Below, piece by piece: positions 1 through 12,051 of a DNA stretch of 64,000 bases. The notes beneath the pieces are model-generated. The model did no database searches. It saw nothing but the letters and a program-made list of their open reading frames with translations, and had not been told where the DNA came from. The DNA lies in assembly GCA_963920665.1 (NCBI GenBank), contig OY987270.1:17200019-17264018 (forward strand), written 5' to 3'. The first letter of the stretch is position 1. Each line of letters opens with the position of its first letter. This DNA is from Straminergon stramineum. Taxonomy: Eukaryota; Streptophyta; Bryopsida; Hypnales; Calliergonaceae. Position numbers and translations under genes: made by a program.

Positions 1-801
1 CACTACATGCGTTTCAATTATACATGTGACCCTAAACCCTAAACCAATCTCTAGTCTACTACTACTTTGCATTATGTTTCACTGTATTTTGCCTCTCACA
101 TCAGCTTAATGTACCTTATGTTCCTTACTATTGTGCCTCCACCGATTCCTAGCATGCAACCTATATGTAAAATCATAATATATTGGTCATGAATTGGGGT
201 TCTTAAATTCCTTATACAAGCAAAATGGCCTTGTCCCAATGTCCTTGAAACCCTTAAAATATATACATAACAGGTTTAATTGCATTCTACTGTATTATGG
301 TTGTTGAATCCCACCCTTTCATAGTCCACGGTCTTAGGTCACCCTACTTCCGTGGTCATAGGTCCTAAATCAAAGAAGTTTTAGTTTATGCACAACAGAA
401 TTTTATACTGGGTTTCACATTTTCTTCCTTTTGATTTTCTTAGTTCACCTACTTTTCATCCACTGTTTCCATGTATTTCCTTCTACTTTTTCATCTATTG
501 TCATCCACTTCTTCATCTATCCTAAACCACTTTTTCATCTACTTTCATCCACTTTTTAATGTACTTTCATCCATTTTTTTAAACTACTTCCATCCACTTC
601 TTTATCTACTTCCACCCAAATTTTTTTAACTTTCATCCAATTCTTTGCTGACTACCAAAAATTCCTTCACTTTCATTAAATTTTCATCGACTTTCATCCA
701 AAAAAAATTTCACATCCTTCCCTTTCTTTCCTTTTTTGTCCAAGATCTACGCTCACCGCTCCCCATTCCATGCTCCTTGCTTGTCGCTCTCTGCTCCCCG
801 C
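1..801. repeat. Gene-free AT-rich flank with degenerate CATCCACTTT/CATCTACTTT repeat
   Basis: I see no supportable gene here. From about 420 to 720 the plus strand is a pyrimidine-rich degenerate tandem array of short units alternating 'tttcatccact' and 'ttcatctact'. Positions 31-46 hold two telomere-type units (ccctaaa ccctaaa), too few to be an interstitial telomere. Short open frames in this stretch are low-complexity and not credible. Confidence 0.5.
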
Positions 802-1798
802 TCACATGCTGGCAACGTCCGCATAATCCCCATCCTCACCTCCTTCACTTCCTTCACCTCCCTCATCTACCTCCTCATTTTCGAAGTCATAATATTCAAG
901 TATGTCGTTGCCCATCTTAGATTGTGATGAATCATTGCCATGGTTTACAGAATGTGCTCTTATAGAAGGATTACCAATATGTCCATCATTGTAGCCCACT
1001 GCATTCTCCAATATGTGCATTGTATTTGTAAGCATAGGGACTATATTGTCTACCACTAGGACTGCAGACCTAGGCACTTCAACTATGACACTACCTTCTA
1101 TCACATACTGTAATCTTACACCCATATGATAGGCTACCATGCTAGTCGTTGGGTTGACCTCAGTCCCTTCACCTCTCACTTGAACATCATGGGCGTCGAC
1201 ATCCATGGAGGGCCACGATGCGTTGTCCAGCCTCTGGGGATTTGAAACTTGAACTCGCTTTGTTATTCCCGCTCCCTGAATGCCTTCATAGAACAACTTG
1301 TCGTCATCGCCATCGCCTGCCCCTACAGACATCGAAACCCCTCCTCCCTCTCGTGCCTCTAATCCATCTTTGGCAACCTCCCCCAACGCCACTCCCATTG
1401 CCCCGACGTAGTCTATGCCTTGGTAGCTCCTTCCATGTCGCCGTGTCATCCCACAAGTGATTATTATACAAGATCTCCGGTGGCCAAGCCAAGTCATCAG
1501 TGCACGTTGCCAAGTCCTCATTTTCACTTTCTTTAGTGTCTATGTCATTAAAATTTTCATTGCAGCTGCTCTACCGGCCTCCATGTTCCAATTCTTGATT
1601 GATGAAGTAATTGTTGTTTGGTTTGCCAATGGCCATGTCTGCATTAGTGTTAGCCAAGTTTTGTACATCTTCTTCAACGTTGTCAAGTCCATAATTATAA
1701 TCTACTTGTGTTGGAAAACAATTGTTGTTGTTGTTCTCTCTTCGTGCGACTCCAGTTTGTCTATCGTAGGGTGGAGTAATTGCTTCGATGTCATTCAA
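802..1798 (-). pseudogene. Decayed element-type coding remnant, acidic C-terminal part
   Basis: I do not recognise this as a known family. On the minus strand two open stretches (1798-1571 and 1527-802) follow the exon at 2605-2100 that resembles the piggyBac-class gene further right. The first contains ITPPYDRQTGVARRE, which lines up loosely with DDLPPRRSERLQVQGK in exon 2 of that gene (29.6 kb). The second is about 240 residues ending in a run of Glu/Asp/Gly, comparable only in character with the acidic second exon there. The pieces are in different frames and no DDE catalytic domain follows, so this is probably a truncated, decayed element relative. It could instead be an unrelated low-complexity frame. 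Confidence 0.35.
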
Positions 1799-2099
1799 TA
1801 ACGGGTTGCTACTTCGGGATTGGACCTTGTTAAAAATGCAGCTTCGACTTTCTGACTAGTGTTCATCGAATCAACATCACTTAGGCTCGAACTTCGGGAA
1901 AAATCAAGCGCCGCATGAAGAGGTGCAGGAATTGCTTGTACATTTTGTGGCAACCATTGACTACGACAAGGGGGTACATCATCCTTGGCAATCTAGCATA
2001 CAGATAAAAATAGAGGTAACTATCATGAACGATGTACTTCATTTCAACTTTGAATTTTTGTACTACAGTTCACATACAATAAGAAGAAAGAAAGGGAGA

Positions 2100-2605
2100 T
2101 TACACACCCATTTTCCCTTGATGAAGCATGGAAGTCTCGGCATGTAGTTTGTCCCCCACCTTGATTGATGCAACTTTATGATGTAGCCACACCTCTTCTT
2201 TGATGAAACTGTGTATGTCAAGATGGAATTGGTGCCTTTGACACCACCCTAGAGCATGCACCGCTTGTCGGTAAAAGTGGTCGTGAAATGTGGCAACTAC
2301 AAGATCTTGTGGCCACTTCCGCGTTCCTTTCCTCATTGGAAGAGATTGAAAGTGATGACCTACAATAGGGCTACAACTTTGGAAGCCTGCAAATCACTTG
2401 CACCCTCTCTTTCAACAACTAATTGCCAAAGTTTCTCCTCATCAGATATATGTAAAAGAATGGCAACCTCAAGCACATGATCATCACTAGGATCAACAAC
2501 ACTACTCGAAGTATGCTTTGCATCTACTTGACTGGAGTGGCTAGGCGGTGCTTCCGTAAGGCCGGCTGTGACTTCTACATTATCCTCCTCTATGGTAAAT
2601 GGCAT
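2100..2605 (-). pseudogene. Relative of the N-terminal exon of the piggyBac-class gene (frameshifted)
   Basis: The function is unknown. The minus strand from 2605 to 2100 aligns with the exon at about 29,100-29,451. Shared blocks are EGAS-x2-QA-KVVALL, then F/L-QSLP, K-W-P, DHFYRQAVHALGWCQR / HHFYKQAARCLGWCQR, FIKEEVW / FVKERVW and a final GKMG. In both places GKMG is followed directly by a GT donor (gtgtgtaat here, gtaagct there), so the intron position is conserved. Relative to the other copy one frameshift is needed near 2355, just after KVVALL. The conserved His/Tyr/Cys/Trp core looks like a small folded, possibly DNA-binding domain, but I cannot name it. Confidence 0.6.
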
Positions 2606-3590
2606 TTTTGATTTTATCTATAAAGTCATATCCATCTCAACCAGTCTTGAGTTCCTCGTGCACGTGCAACTATGTGTTGCTTGCAAGAGATGTGATGTAG
2701 GTCCATGATGTATAGGAAGTACATTTATGACATGTTGAAGAGTAATATCGACCTTCTTTTTGAGGCCTAGTTTGTAAGTGGAAGGTAGCTTCTCATACCA
2801 TTTTTTTGACGGTTTGTAGATTAGGTGCTTTATAGTATATTAGTAAGTTTATGGATGATGCCTCTTGGAGGCTTTTGACATTTTTTCACATTACTCTTGG
2901 ATTCTATAGGGTTTATAGAATTACAAAGGAAACTAGGGACTAGTGCAATTCAATGTATGATAATCGTTTTTTATAATTGCATGGCATTGATTGAATAAAA
3001 GAGTTGCCATTTTGCATTGATGGGATTTCAATGTGTGTATTTCATTTATAAGCATGCTTAGCGCTCTATGACTTTATAAATTTTTTGGACATTTTTTTGG
3101 CCTTGAGGTTGCCTTCCAGGCAATGATGTTCCCGTGTTATGTGACTCAACTCCCCTTCGCCACCCAATTGCCATCCTTCCTTACAACAATCATAGATGCG
3201 ATTGGAACCTATCATGTGCTTTGTCAGACTGACTGGGCCTAAAATCTAGCCATGGATTGCAATTGTCACTTGTCCTTTGTATCAGCCTACACTCATGGGC
3301 TAATTTCAAAAATTCAAACTACAATGTAAGTGTCCCTACCCAAATTGCCCGCCCAAGGAAAAAAATAACATTTGAGACTATAATTTTTGACTCATATTTC
3401 CAAATGTCATGAAATTTAGTGCATATGAAAGATATTCCTCGACTCCAACTTCTATTAAAATTTCAGCCTAAAATATGCAAATCTCTAGTTACACTTACTT
3501 GCCCAAAATTTCTATGTTGCCAAAAATGCATGTTGGTCTTTTTGGGGTTAATGTTAGGGAAGATTTGGATGAAAGTCAACTAGAATTGAC
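2606..3590. other. No gene seen
   Basis: This is AT-rich sequence with no open frame of interest, no RNA gene and no clear repeat partner elsewhere in the window that I could see. Confidence 0.4.
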
Positions 3591-4303
3591 CAAACCTATT
3601 GGATTTCAAAACTTAGTGTGAGTGGATATTTGCCCACCCTGGGCAAATATACAAGTACAACTGAGTTCTAGTGTTTGGGGGTGAACTCTACTCTAATCGG
3701 TGCCTAATATTCGTCCACTATGCCTTCCAAGCAATGAATCTTTTATAAGCCTCCTCAGTCCTATAGTTCACTGTGAACCTCCAAACTATTCTAATGTAGA
3801 ACTATTGCCTTGATCCCTTGACTGTTGTGACTTTCTACTAACTAAAAGTGATACAAGTCTACTACTACTAACTTGAAGACCAACTCATGCCATTTCTAAA
3901 AACCTAAAGTGCTCGGAAATCGGATATTCCTACAAGGAGCTATGGTTGGATGAAGTTTAGCCCTCAAAGAAGCTGCCTAAACTTCATCCATCCTTTTGTA
4001 CCCCTTTCCTAACTCAAACGACCCTGATTTTTGGAGACTAATCCTAAAATATTAACTAGTATGAAAGTTTCAATTTTGGTCATGGATGAATGAATCTCAC
4101 CCAACTTCATCCATTTTGGATCCCAAACTTCATCTACTCATAATTTCCCCGTTATGAGTCAGTTTGGGGCGTATTTTATACCCACGAAAATCCTTCAACG
4201 TCTACTCTATGATTCTGAAGCTAGATCTGACTTGACTCTTAGTTCTAAGGGTGCTACCCACCTCTAGGTGTCGGCCCTATTCTATTCTTCCTTTCTTCTT
4301 TCC

Positions 4304-4411
4304 TACTCTACCCTCCTTCTATCTTCTTCCTACTCTACCCTTCTTCTATCTCTTTTCTACTCTACCTTCCTTCTATCCTCTTCTTACTCTACCCTTCTTC
4401 TATGACATATG
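4304..4411. repeat. 27-bp polypyrimidine minisatellite within R1
   Basis: The string tactcta/tactct begins at 4304, 4331, 4358 and 4385, an exact 27-bp period over four units of the type 'tactctacccttcttctatc'. The reverse-complement, purine-rich equivalent lies at about 17,995-18,115 in another R1 copy, so the array belongs to the family. Confidence 0.75.
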
Positions 4412-5032
4412 AGTATATGACTTGAGGACAAACTAACATTGGAGGTGAACATCGGGTAGGTTCAAAGCTCTACTATTGTTAAGACCTTAACATACACTCT
4501 AAGACTCTTGTGACCTAGGGGGTTCAAAGCAAGGGTTAGTATAGCAAAGTTAGCAAGCACTCAAAGTAAACTAAAGGCCCTTCAAAGTGGCATTGCCAAG
4601 GTATGATGGGGGTTGGCTCTAGGGTCAATACAATAAACCAAATGACCCTCAAGACCTCTCTAAACGTGACAAGACTCTAATGGAAGAAGGCACGATGCCC
4701 TCTCCAAAGTTAAGAGAACTAAAAGCTCAAGACTTAAGCTAGCTCAAGATTAAACAACCACAAAAGAACCTAAGACTTAGTAACAATGAAACAAGATGCA
4801 AAAGGCACCCCAAGACCTTAACAACTTACAACAACTAACCAAGAGAAAGCAATAGAGTAACAAGACTAATAAAAGAAAGCAAAAGAGTAACAAGACTAGT
4901 AAAAGAGAGCAAAAAAGAGCAACAAAAAGACAAACACCAAGATTTTTGGCCAAACGCCAAAAATTCCAACAAAGTGGACCTAACAGACCCAAATACAAAA
5001 TGGAGGTGATTTGAGAGGAGAAGGGCACCCCC

Positions 5033-5039
5033 TTTTATA
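5033..5039 (-). promoter_or_regulatory. TATA box of R1 copy
   Basis: The minus strand reads TATAAAA followed by a purine run and GGGTGCCC. The same motif in the same context occurs at 14,831 and, more diverged, at 8,702. Conservation across copies supports an element promoter. Confidence 0.6.
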
Positions 5040-5720
5040 GGAGGATGGGTACCTTCGCTCCCTTCAAGGTTATAGGCTAGGAACTCTGTTCTTAAAGATG
5101 AGAACCCTAAAAATCTAGATTTCCTAAAAGATTTGAACCTACATAGGGTGTTGATAATCCCTAGATTGCCTTAGGATTTTTCCACATGCGAAGTGTTGAC
5201 AACTAAGCTCTCATTACTCTACAAGTTGGGAACCTTGTTCCTAAGCATGGGAATCCTAAAAGAACCTAGATTTCCTAAAAGAACCTAAATTTTCTAAAAG
5301 AAATGAATCTATGTATGGTGTTGACAATTTCTAAATTGCATCGGGATTTCCCCACACACGAGGGTGTTAACAACTAAGCTTCCATTCCTCACAAGTCAGG
5401 AACCACGTTCCCAAGCATGGGAACATCCTAATCCCAATCTTCCTAAGATCTAGAGCTTTAAATGAATGTTGACTTCTATGTTTTTCTACTGTCCACTTCT
5501 AACTTTTGCATTTTACCTCTGATTGACAAAGAGATTGCGTCACTGGCTTCGGATGGCCATTTTTAAATTAGAAAATCCCCTTTCCCCTTTCTGCTTAACA
5601 AAAAACCCATCAAAACCCAATGCCATCCCTCGTCAAAAGAGGATTAAAGATCTAACTTGTCGGTGTTGCCTTTTTTGAGCAAGGTGATTAGCCAAGGTGA
5701 TTTGGAAGGTCCAAAGGGGT

Positions 5721-8640
5721 AAGAACAGAACTTTCATTGACTTTTTTTCAAATACATAAGCTCCTGAGACATTGGTCAATTCCTTGCCCGCATAGCCATG
5801 TCATTAAATCTAGAGGGAATCTTTCGATTCAAGCACCTCCCACTATCAAAACATCACAAAACTTATCAAGGACCCTTATTAACATAAAAGAACCTAACCT
5901 AATTTTTAGTGAGATTTTACTATTTTTTGGGTAATTTCCACGAATTTCCTATAGTGGATTTCGGTGGTTGATTGTTCGGAAAGAATATTTCTACAAGTCA
6001 AAAAATTTTGAGACTTTTTGTAGGAACTCTCAGGGAGTTCTACAATGGTTGTACAAGCTTATATTCTTATTTTGCACATGTAGGGACAGGGAAGATAAAT
6101 CCTACCCTTTGCTAATTACACGGGAAATAGGGAATCTTTTGTATACAAGGGAATCTTGGAAAATGGATTTTGCTTCCAATCCCCTAATATACTCTAGACT
6201 CCAAATCCATGCTTGGGACTTGTGGATTCCTCCACAAGCCAATCTTGGTATCGTAATTCCTACAATGCTAATAATTAGGCTTTACGATTTCAATGGTGGA
6301 ATGGGGAAACAGAGACCAATCTAGGGACCTCATGGGGAATCTCACAGCACAATTTCTAGCTAGCTAGGGCTACTATTTAGCAAGCTAGGGCACAATTAGG
6401 CAACTACACTCAAATCTAGTAACATTCACCGTTTGTGGGTTTAACCTATGTACAAGTGAGCATCTAAGGGGTAACTAGACCTAAAATCCTAAAAGAGGCC
6501 AAATACCTAGTTTGGTATGTCACAACTTATTTTGGCCTTAGGCTCTTTTTTGGGCTATTTACACCTAATTACCTATTAAATTGTGCAAAGCGGGAAAAAA
6601 AAAAACTATGAGTCCCAAGTGACAAATTGGGAGCTTATATAGGGCAACTTCAGGTTCACGAGAGTGGGAATTTCATAGCGACTTGCTAGGTAAGGATGCA
6701 AAGTGGAAATCTAAAGAGAAATAATGCCTCACAAAAACCTATGGTCATCCCTCTAGACCCTTAGTCGCCTTGCACGAGACTAGCATGTGCCCTTTGGACC
6801 TCCAGTCGCTTTCCCAAACTTGAATGTGCCCCACTAGACCTATGGTCACCCCTTAGATGCGTGCGTAGACCTTGGAGACTGCGGATTTAACCAGCAATTG
6901 CCCACATGCACACACCCCATCACCAAATGTCACCTAGGCTTGCCCTACCTATATATCTACTTGCCCAAGACCTTTTAGGTACCTTTCATTGAGGCTTTTT
7001 GTCTTGTATACTTTAATGGCTACATGCATGAACCTTGAATATTTACTATTTATTATGTTCATCCACCCTTCTCATCTTACTAATTATAGACCACCAAAAG
7101 TCAAAAACAAGTTTTTCGAGCCTTACGCACAACAATCATTGATGGCCAGTAGAGGTAAAAATGACAAAGTATTGCCTATCTTCATCGTTGTACAAACTGT
7201 GAGGGCATTATGGAAGGCTGTCAAAGACAAACATCGCAAACGTAGGGGCACTATTCATTGGAAACAACTACACCTACTGAATAGTAAAATCCACCTTGCT
7301 TTTAAGGGGTGGAATGAAGAACCAGAGCCTTGGACAATACAAACCTACAAAGATTACATCAAATGGTGCCACATTGGCAAGTCTTTCCTTTATGGCATCA
7401 TCATTATAATCGGTACACCAATAAGGCAAACTTAAAGTATGTAAGTCCCTAATTCGCAGCCAAGGGCTCACTCTTTTTTTCTTTTTTCGTATTTTGTTAT
7501 TTTTAATGCAATTTTATATACAAAAAGCCCCCAAAAGAGTGTAGAACCAAAATAAGTGTGTTACATAAAGATATAATATTTGGTCTATATTTAGAATATT
7601 ATAGCTTGAATGGCTCAACCACGAGTTGTAAATAGGTTAGAACCCAATTAATCGTGGCGATTTGGTCAATTACGAGTGATGGAGGTACCAAGCTCAAAAT
7701 CCCATGTAGAAAGGACATCTCTAGGCAAAGATTGGTTGAGGGAACCCTAATGAGGCATATAGGTTAGTTCCCATAGATAGCTTCGAGTTTCCCTATTTCA
7801 TCGACGAAATAGCGGAACCCTAATTGTTGGCTTGTAGATGTTAAAAATACCAAGATGGGACTGTGGAGGATTCTCAAGTCCAAGGAAGGTGATTTAAGGT
7901 TAAAACCATGCCCGTGAACCAATGGCAAAGTCGCTTCGCCAAGATTTCCTCCGATGTGGAAGATTCCTTGGCCACCGATAATTAAATGAGGGGGTGGATT
8001 TTGTCCCCCCTCAGCCGATGTATAGTGTAAAAATATGAGCCTACATATGTATTTTGAGATCCCATGGGAGGTTCCACAAAAAGTTTTGGAATTTTCCGAT
8101 AGTCAAAAGATGCCTTTCTGAACGGTCAACTTCCCGAATTTGCAATGGAAAATCCCTAGGAATTTTTCAGGTGGCGTTAAATTCCCACTCAAAATTATTA
8201 TAGTCTCTTTTATATTAGTAAGCTACCCTGACAAGTTTCAAGACATTTCGATAGTTAGAAGTACCCGAACCTTCAAAATTCCTTGACAATTAATAGAATT
8301 TAAAGTCTACGACAGAGTTGACCGGTGGAGTGGGAGCATATGGAATTGGAATGGGCCCAAGATAGGTCTTTTCTCACTCCCCCACACCAACTTAGGAGCC
8401 TAGGCTAATTACTTTTGCTAGAAAAGTCAACCTCCAAAAGTTGGGATTTTTCCTAGTTTTGGTATTAAGTTGGCGGTAGGTTTTGTTGCAATTTTGAAGA
8501 TAGAAAAGAGGGAGGGGATTCCCACAGAAATAAAAATGGCCTTCTAAAGCCAATGGCGCAATCTGTTTGCGATTTGGAGTTAATCTCCAAAAGTTAGTTT
8601 AGCGGGCCAACAAAAGATGAAAACCTTGAGGATGAAGATG
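5721..8640. other. No recognisable gene; weak open frames only
   Basis: Several frames are open here (5968-6324 plus and 6989-7435 plus, 118 and 148 codons), but none shows a domain, a signal peptide or a partner elsewhere in the window. The 6989-7435 frame has a Lys/Arg-rich middle and ends in a hydrophobic Ile run. Positions 6,740-6,860 carry short repeats of the type 'agacctatggtca'. I treat the whole stretch as repeat-derived or unique non-coding DNA. Confidence 0.4.
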
Positions 8641-9440
8641 AAAATCTGAAAAGATAAGGTTAACTTAGATGATCGAGAGGAGGTGGGTGCCCAAGAAAGA
8701 GTATAAAAGGTCACCCCTTTTCCTCTCTCACCACCACCTTTTTTGTGTAATTGGATCCGTTAGATCCAATTTATGTTGGAAATTGCGACATTTTAGCCAC
8801 AAACCTTGCAATAGTGTTTTTGGGGCACTTTTGGCCGTTGTTGTTGTTTCCCAAGCTTGTGAGGTCTTTATGGGTGCCTTGCATCTTGAGTGTATAGTAT
8901 TAACCCTCCCAAGCTGGAGTTTGGAGGCTTTTTTATCTTCCCACGTTACTAGGAGTTGTGTACATTTCCTTTTGAGGGGTTCTTTTGTCACCCTTCTTGT
9001 CTTGCCGTTGTACTAACCTTAGAGCAACCCCCCATATGACTAGCAATGCCGCTTTGGGGGCCTTTAGTTCAAGTCTTTTATGATACAAACCCTACGTAGC
9101 TAATCCTTTGGGTGTTGAAGGTCCTTTCTTTGAATCCCTAATATTGACGTGGTGTTCTCTAGTGAGAGACATGAGGGTGTGAAGGTAATGGGTTCCGCCA
9201 TGATGGCAAAGCTTTGAACCCCTTTGGGGTCAAAAGTCTTAGAGGAGTGTTAAAACCACCCCACAAGAGGACCTTGAACCCCCGTGGTTGTCTCTACACA
9301 AAATTTACTTCCCAAAACGTGTTGGGAACGAAACAAAGTTTAGTCCCCAAAAAGATAATAGAGAGAAGGGTTGATAGTTTGACAGAGGCAATGGCGCATT
9401 TAGCCCTTGTGGGTAGCTACGCCACTCACCTCTAAATGCC
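8640..9440 (+). repeat. LTR-like repeat family R1, diverged plus-strand copy
   Basis: This shows the same leader layout as the copy at 14.8 kb: TATAAAA, then a CCCCTTTTCCTCTC-type leader, 'ggatccgttagatccaattt', a T-rich stretch and later 'accccctt...ggggtcaaaagtctta'. It is more diverged and shorter than the other copies. The open frame across it is low-complexity and, in my view, not a gene. Confidence 0.5.
8702..8708 (+). promoter_or_regulatory. TATA box of diverged R1 copy
   Basis: TATAAAA is followed by ggtcacccc, in the position equivalent to the TATA sites at 14,831 (plus) and 5,039-5,033 (minus). Confidence 0.5.
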
Positions 9441-10840
9441 ACTCTTCTCCCTTCTCTAAAAGTCAACAAGGTTTAGCATAGGATTAAGAATAGACAAATG
9501 AAGGAAAAAATCCAAGAAAAAGATCAGGATTAGTACCTCCTAGTTATCAAAGGCTGGAGGCTTAGTCATGGGGTGGGCTCTCAATTGCTAGTTTGGGGTT
9601 CTCTCAATTTGTTGAGGGGTCTAGTCACGGGGTGGGTTTCTCAATCACTGGGGTTGGATTTCTCAATTATAGGAGAAGGGATCTAGCTAAAGAAGGGAAG
9701 CCAATAGTTGTCCTAGCGCAAGAGATAAGAAGAAGAAAAAAGAAAAAAAAGGAGGGAAGGAAAGACCCAAGGGTAGAGGAAGAGGACCGCTAAAATTCAT
9801 GCTCATCTACAACCAACCTTGGAGCGGGGAAGCTAGCTCCCCATTTGCACAAAACATACCAAGAAATAGGAGGAATGATGGGATGACTAAAAGGAGGAAC
9901 TATTTGGAGGGAGAGTTTGAGAATGAAAGTAGACAAGGTAGGGGTGAAATCCCCAAGACTTACTTAAGCCCTTAGATTAAAATTAGGTGATCACCACGAG
10001 ATTAGGCATGAGACGTAGGATGTAGGACGTAAGCAATAGCTCAACGTTGGAGGTTGGTATGACACGTCTTTAAAATTAGTCTAATAGGTAAGAACGAGAG
10101 TAGTTGGGCCACCATGGTACATGGGAGGAATAGAGTGGTAAGAAAACAAAAGGGAAGGAAAGAAATAGGATAAAGCCAACGAATAAACTCTTGTACTAAA
10201 TTATTTTATGATTAGAACAGTGGTTCGTTGTATCATGGGACAAGAGTTCATGGCAAAGGAGGGAGAGCTTTCGATGGGCATGATCAACCATTCAAGTTCC
10301 AAGGTATGAGTAAACCCTTTCCCAACTATTCCAAGGTTCCTACTTAGCGATTAGTAACTTTGGCGGTCTGGCCGAGGCCTACCCCTAGGTCAGACCCTTA
10401 GGACTGTAGGTCAAATCACTTATTAGCATAGAAACTTAAAGAGGAAGGTTGTAGCTTTCCAGAACCCTAAGGCAGGCCCAAATCGGGTCAAAAACAAGGA
10501 AGTTATCATCAGATGAAGGATAGGATTGAATTCAATGAAGAATAGTTAGACCTAGGGATTGACAGAGAATGAAGGAGATTAGGAGGAGGCTACCAATTAG
10601 GGTCAGGGTCGAAGAGAAAAGTCAATTCCGAATTATAGGTTAGGAGAAATTAGTGGATGAAGTTTAGGTAGGACTTGGATGAGAATCCCGTGGGAATCCC
10701 CAATTAGGGCCTAACTCCAGATCTAGGTAGGTAAAGGTCTTGTGACTCATCCCTAAAATTTTCAAATCTTTTTGAATTAGGGAACTAGGTGAAATCAATG
10801 GATGAAGTTTGAGGAATCAAGTTGTCGCAGCACAGGATAA
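9441..10840. other. No gene seen; purine-rich unique or old repeat sequence
   Basis: The plus strand is rich in A and G (for example 9,720-9,790). Frames here are short and low-complexity. I see nothing supportable. Confidence 0.4.
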
Positions 10841-12051
10841 GTAAATTCCCTATTATGCTCACAAAAATCACTCTAGAGCATAACAAAGTGACTCTAAAGA
10901 TCGAACCCATGAGATTCTGTGAAGTATTTACTTGATTTGGGCGAGTAAGCGCTCTCACCCTCTAAAACTTCCTTTCCGGTTCTAGATCTAAAACCGGAAC
11001 CAAACAACCACCCAGAGGATCTGGACCGGATTACTTCCCATCTGATTCATAAATCCTCCAGTAAACCCAATTCTCCCAATCTCCAGGACCTAAACAATTC
11101 CGGTCCTAGTACTACTCTGAACCAATCCGCTCTGATTGGTTCCCGTATCTGCTCAACACTCTTCCAGTTTAGTTTTGCCTCTGTTGGACCATCAGAGGGT
11201 TTGCTGCTTAGGTTTCTGAGTGGTAGGCCCACCACTCCTTCTGCGGATTATAGTGGTTGAAGACCCACTGTTCTCTCCCCTCCTCTCCTAACTAACTCGA
11301 ATCCGGTTTGATCCCTCACAGCAATCCGGATAGTAATCCGGAATGCAGGTCACACAGAGATCCCATGTACGATCCGTTCTTACTACAACGACCTCAATGC
11401 CAGCTCCTACCCATGCGAAGCTAGGTAGCTACAAGTGTACTCGTCCATTCCAACAATAACTAGGATCATTCCGTTTACCAACTATGATGATGAGACCTCT
11501 CAGAAAGTCGAACACTCAACCGGACTACCCATCCTGGAGTTCTAGCGCAACTAAGGATACCCTCCCTATCTGCCTAGCGTAACAACGGCTATCTCACTCG
11601 GAACTTTAAAACCCTAGATCTTGCTGAGGCACTGAAATACACTCCCAACACTTACACAACCTGCACACACACTAAGGATCGGAAACTATCGCACTAAGGG
11701 GAGAAATCTAACCACAACTCTGCCTTACACCTTCCTAACTCCACATCATGCCAACCTGCCAAGCTTGGGAGACACACACACGACAAGAGAGCGCATACAA
11801 AGGTACAACAGAAATTGCAAAAAGAAGACTCCCAGCGTCCCTCGCGGGCGCTGACTATATACATTTCAAAAAGTTACAAATGGGCGGGAAAACTTGCGAA
11901 AGTTCCGCCACCATCTCGGTCAGACTTTACAGTCCTACCTACTCCCCACTAGACCGGAACAGATTCCGTATCCGTTCCTACTCTACCTACTTTGCACATC
12001 CTAAGTTCCTATTTGCGATCCGATGGTCGCATTGTCCGCTCCCGGGTCCAT

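Larger units (their letters stand above)
3590..5720 (-). repeat. LTR-like repeat family R1, minus-strand copy
   Basis: Read on the minus strand, this stretch matches the plus-strand copies at 14.2-15.7 kb and 17.0-19.3 kb. The order is: an upstream region with 'gttgacaa...ccc' motifs, a TATAAAA site, a leader beginning GGGTGCCCTTCTCCTCTCAAA-like sequence, a segment with 'tccactttgttggaattttt' (module B), a polypyrimidine minisatellite (plus strand), then module A with repeated 'ggatgaagttta'. No gag or pol domain is visible. I infer a non-autonomous LTR-type element or solo LTR relics. Copy ends are approximate. Confidence 0.6.

Noticed and set aside
31..46. Telomere-type repeat at the left edge
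   Set aside because: Only two CCCTAAA units. This is common by chance in plant DNA and is no evidence of a chromosome end.
4777..5028. Hydrophobic open frame on the minus strand, with look-alikes at 14,804-15,097 and 17,003-17,296
   Set aside because: All three are translations of the same T-rich repeat leader (CTTTTGTT runs), not membrane proteins. Codon content follows the low-complexity DNA and frames are not conserved between copies.
6989..7435. 148-codon plus-strand frame as a gene
   Set aside because: No domain, splice context or homologous copy was visible. It was kept only as a remark in the surrounding region.
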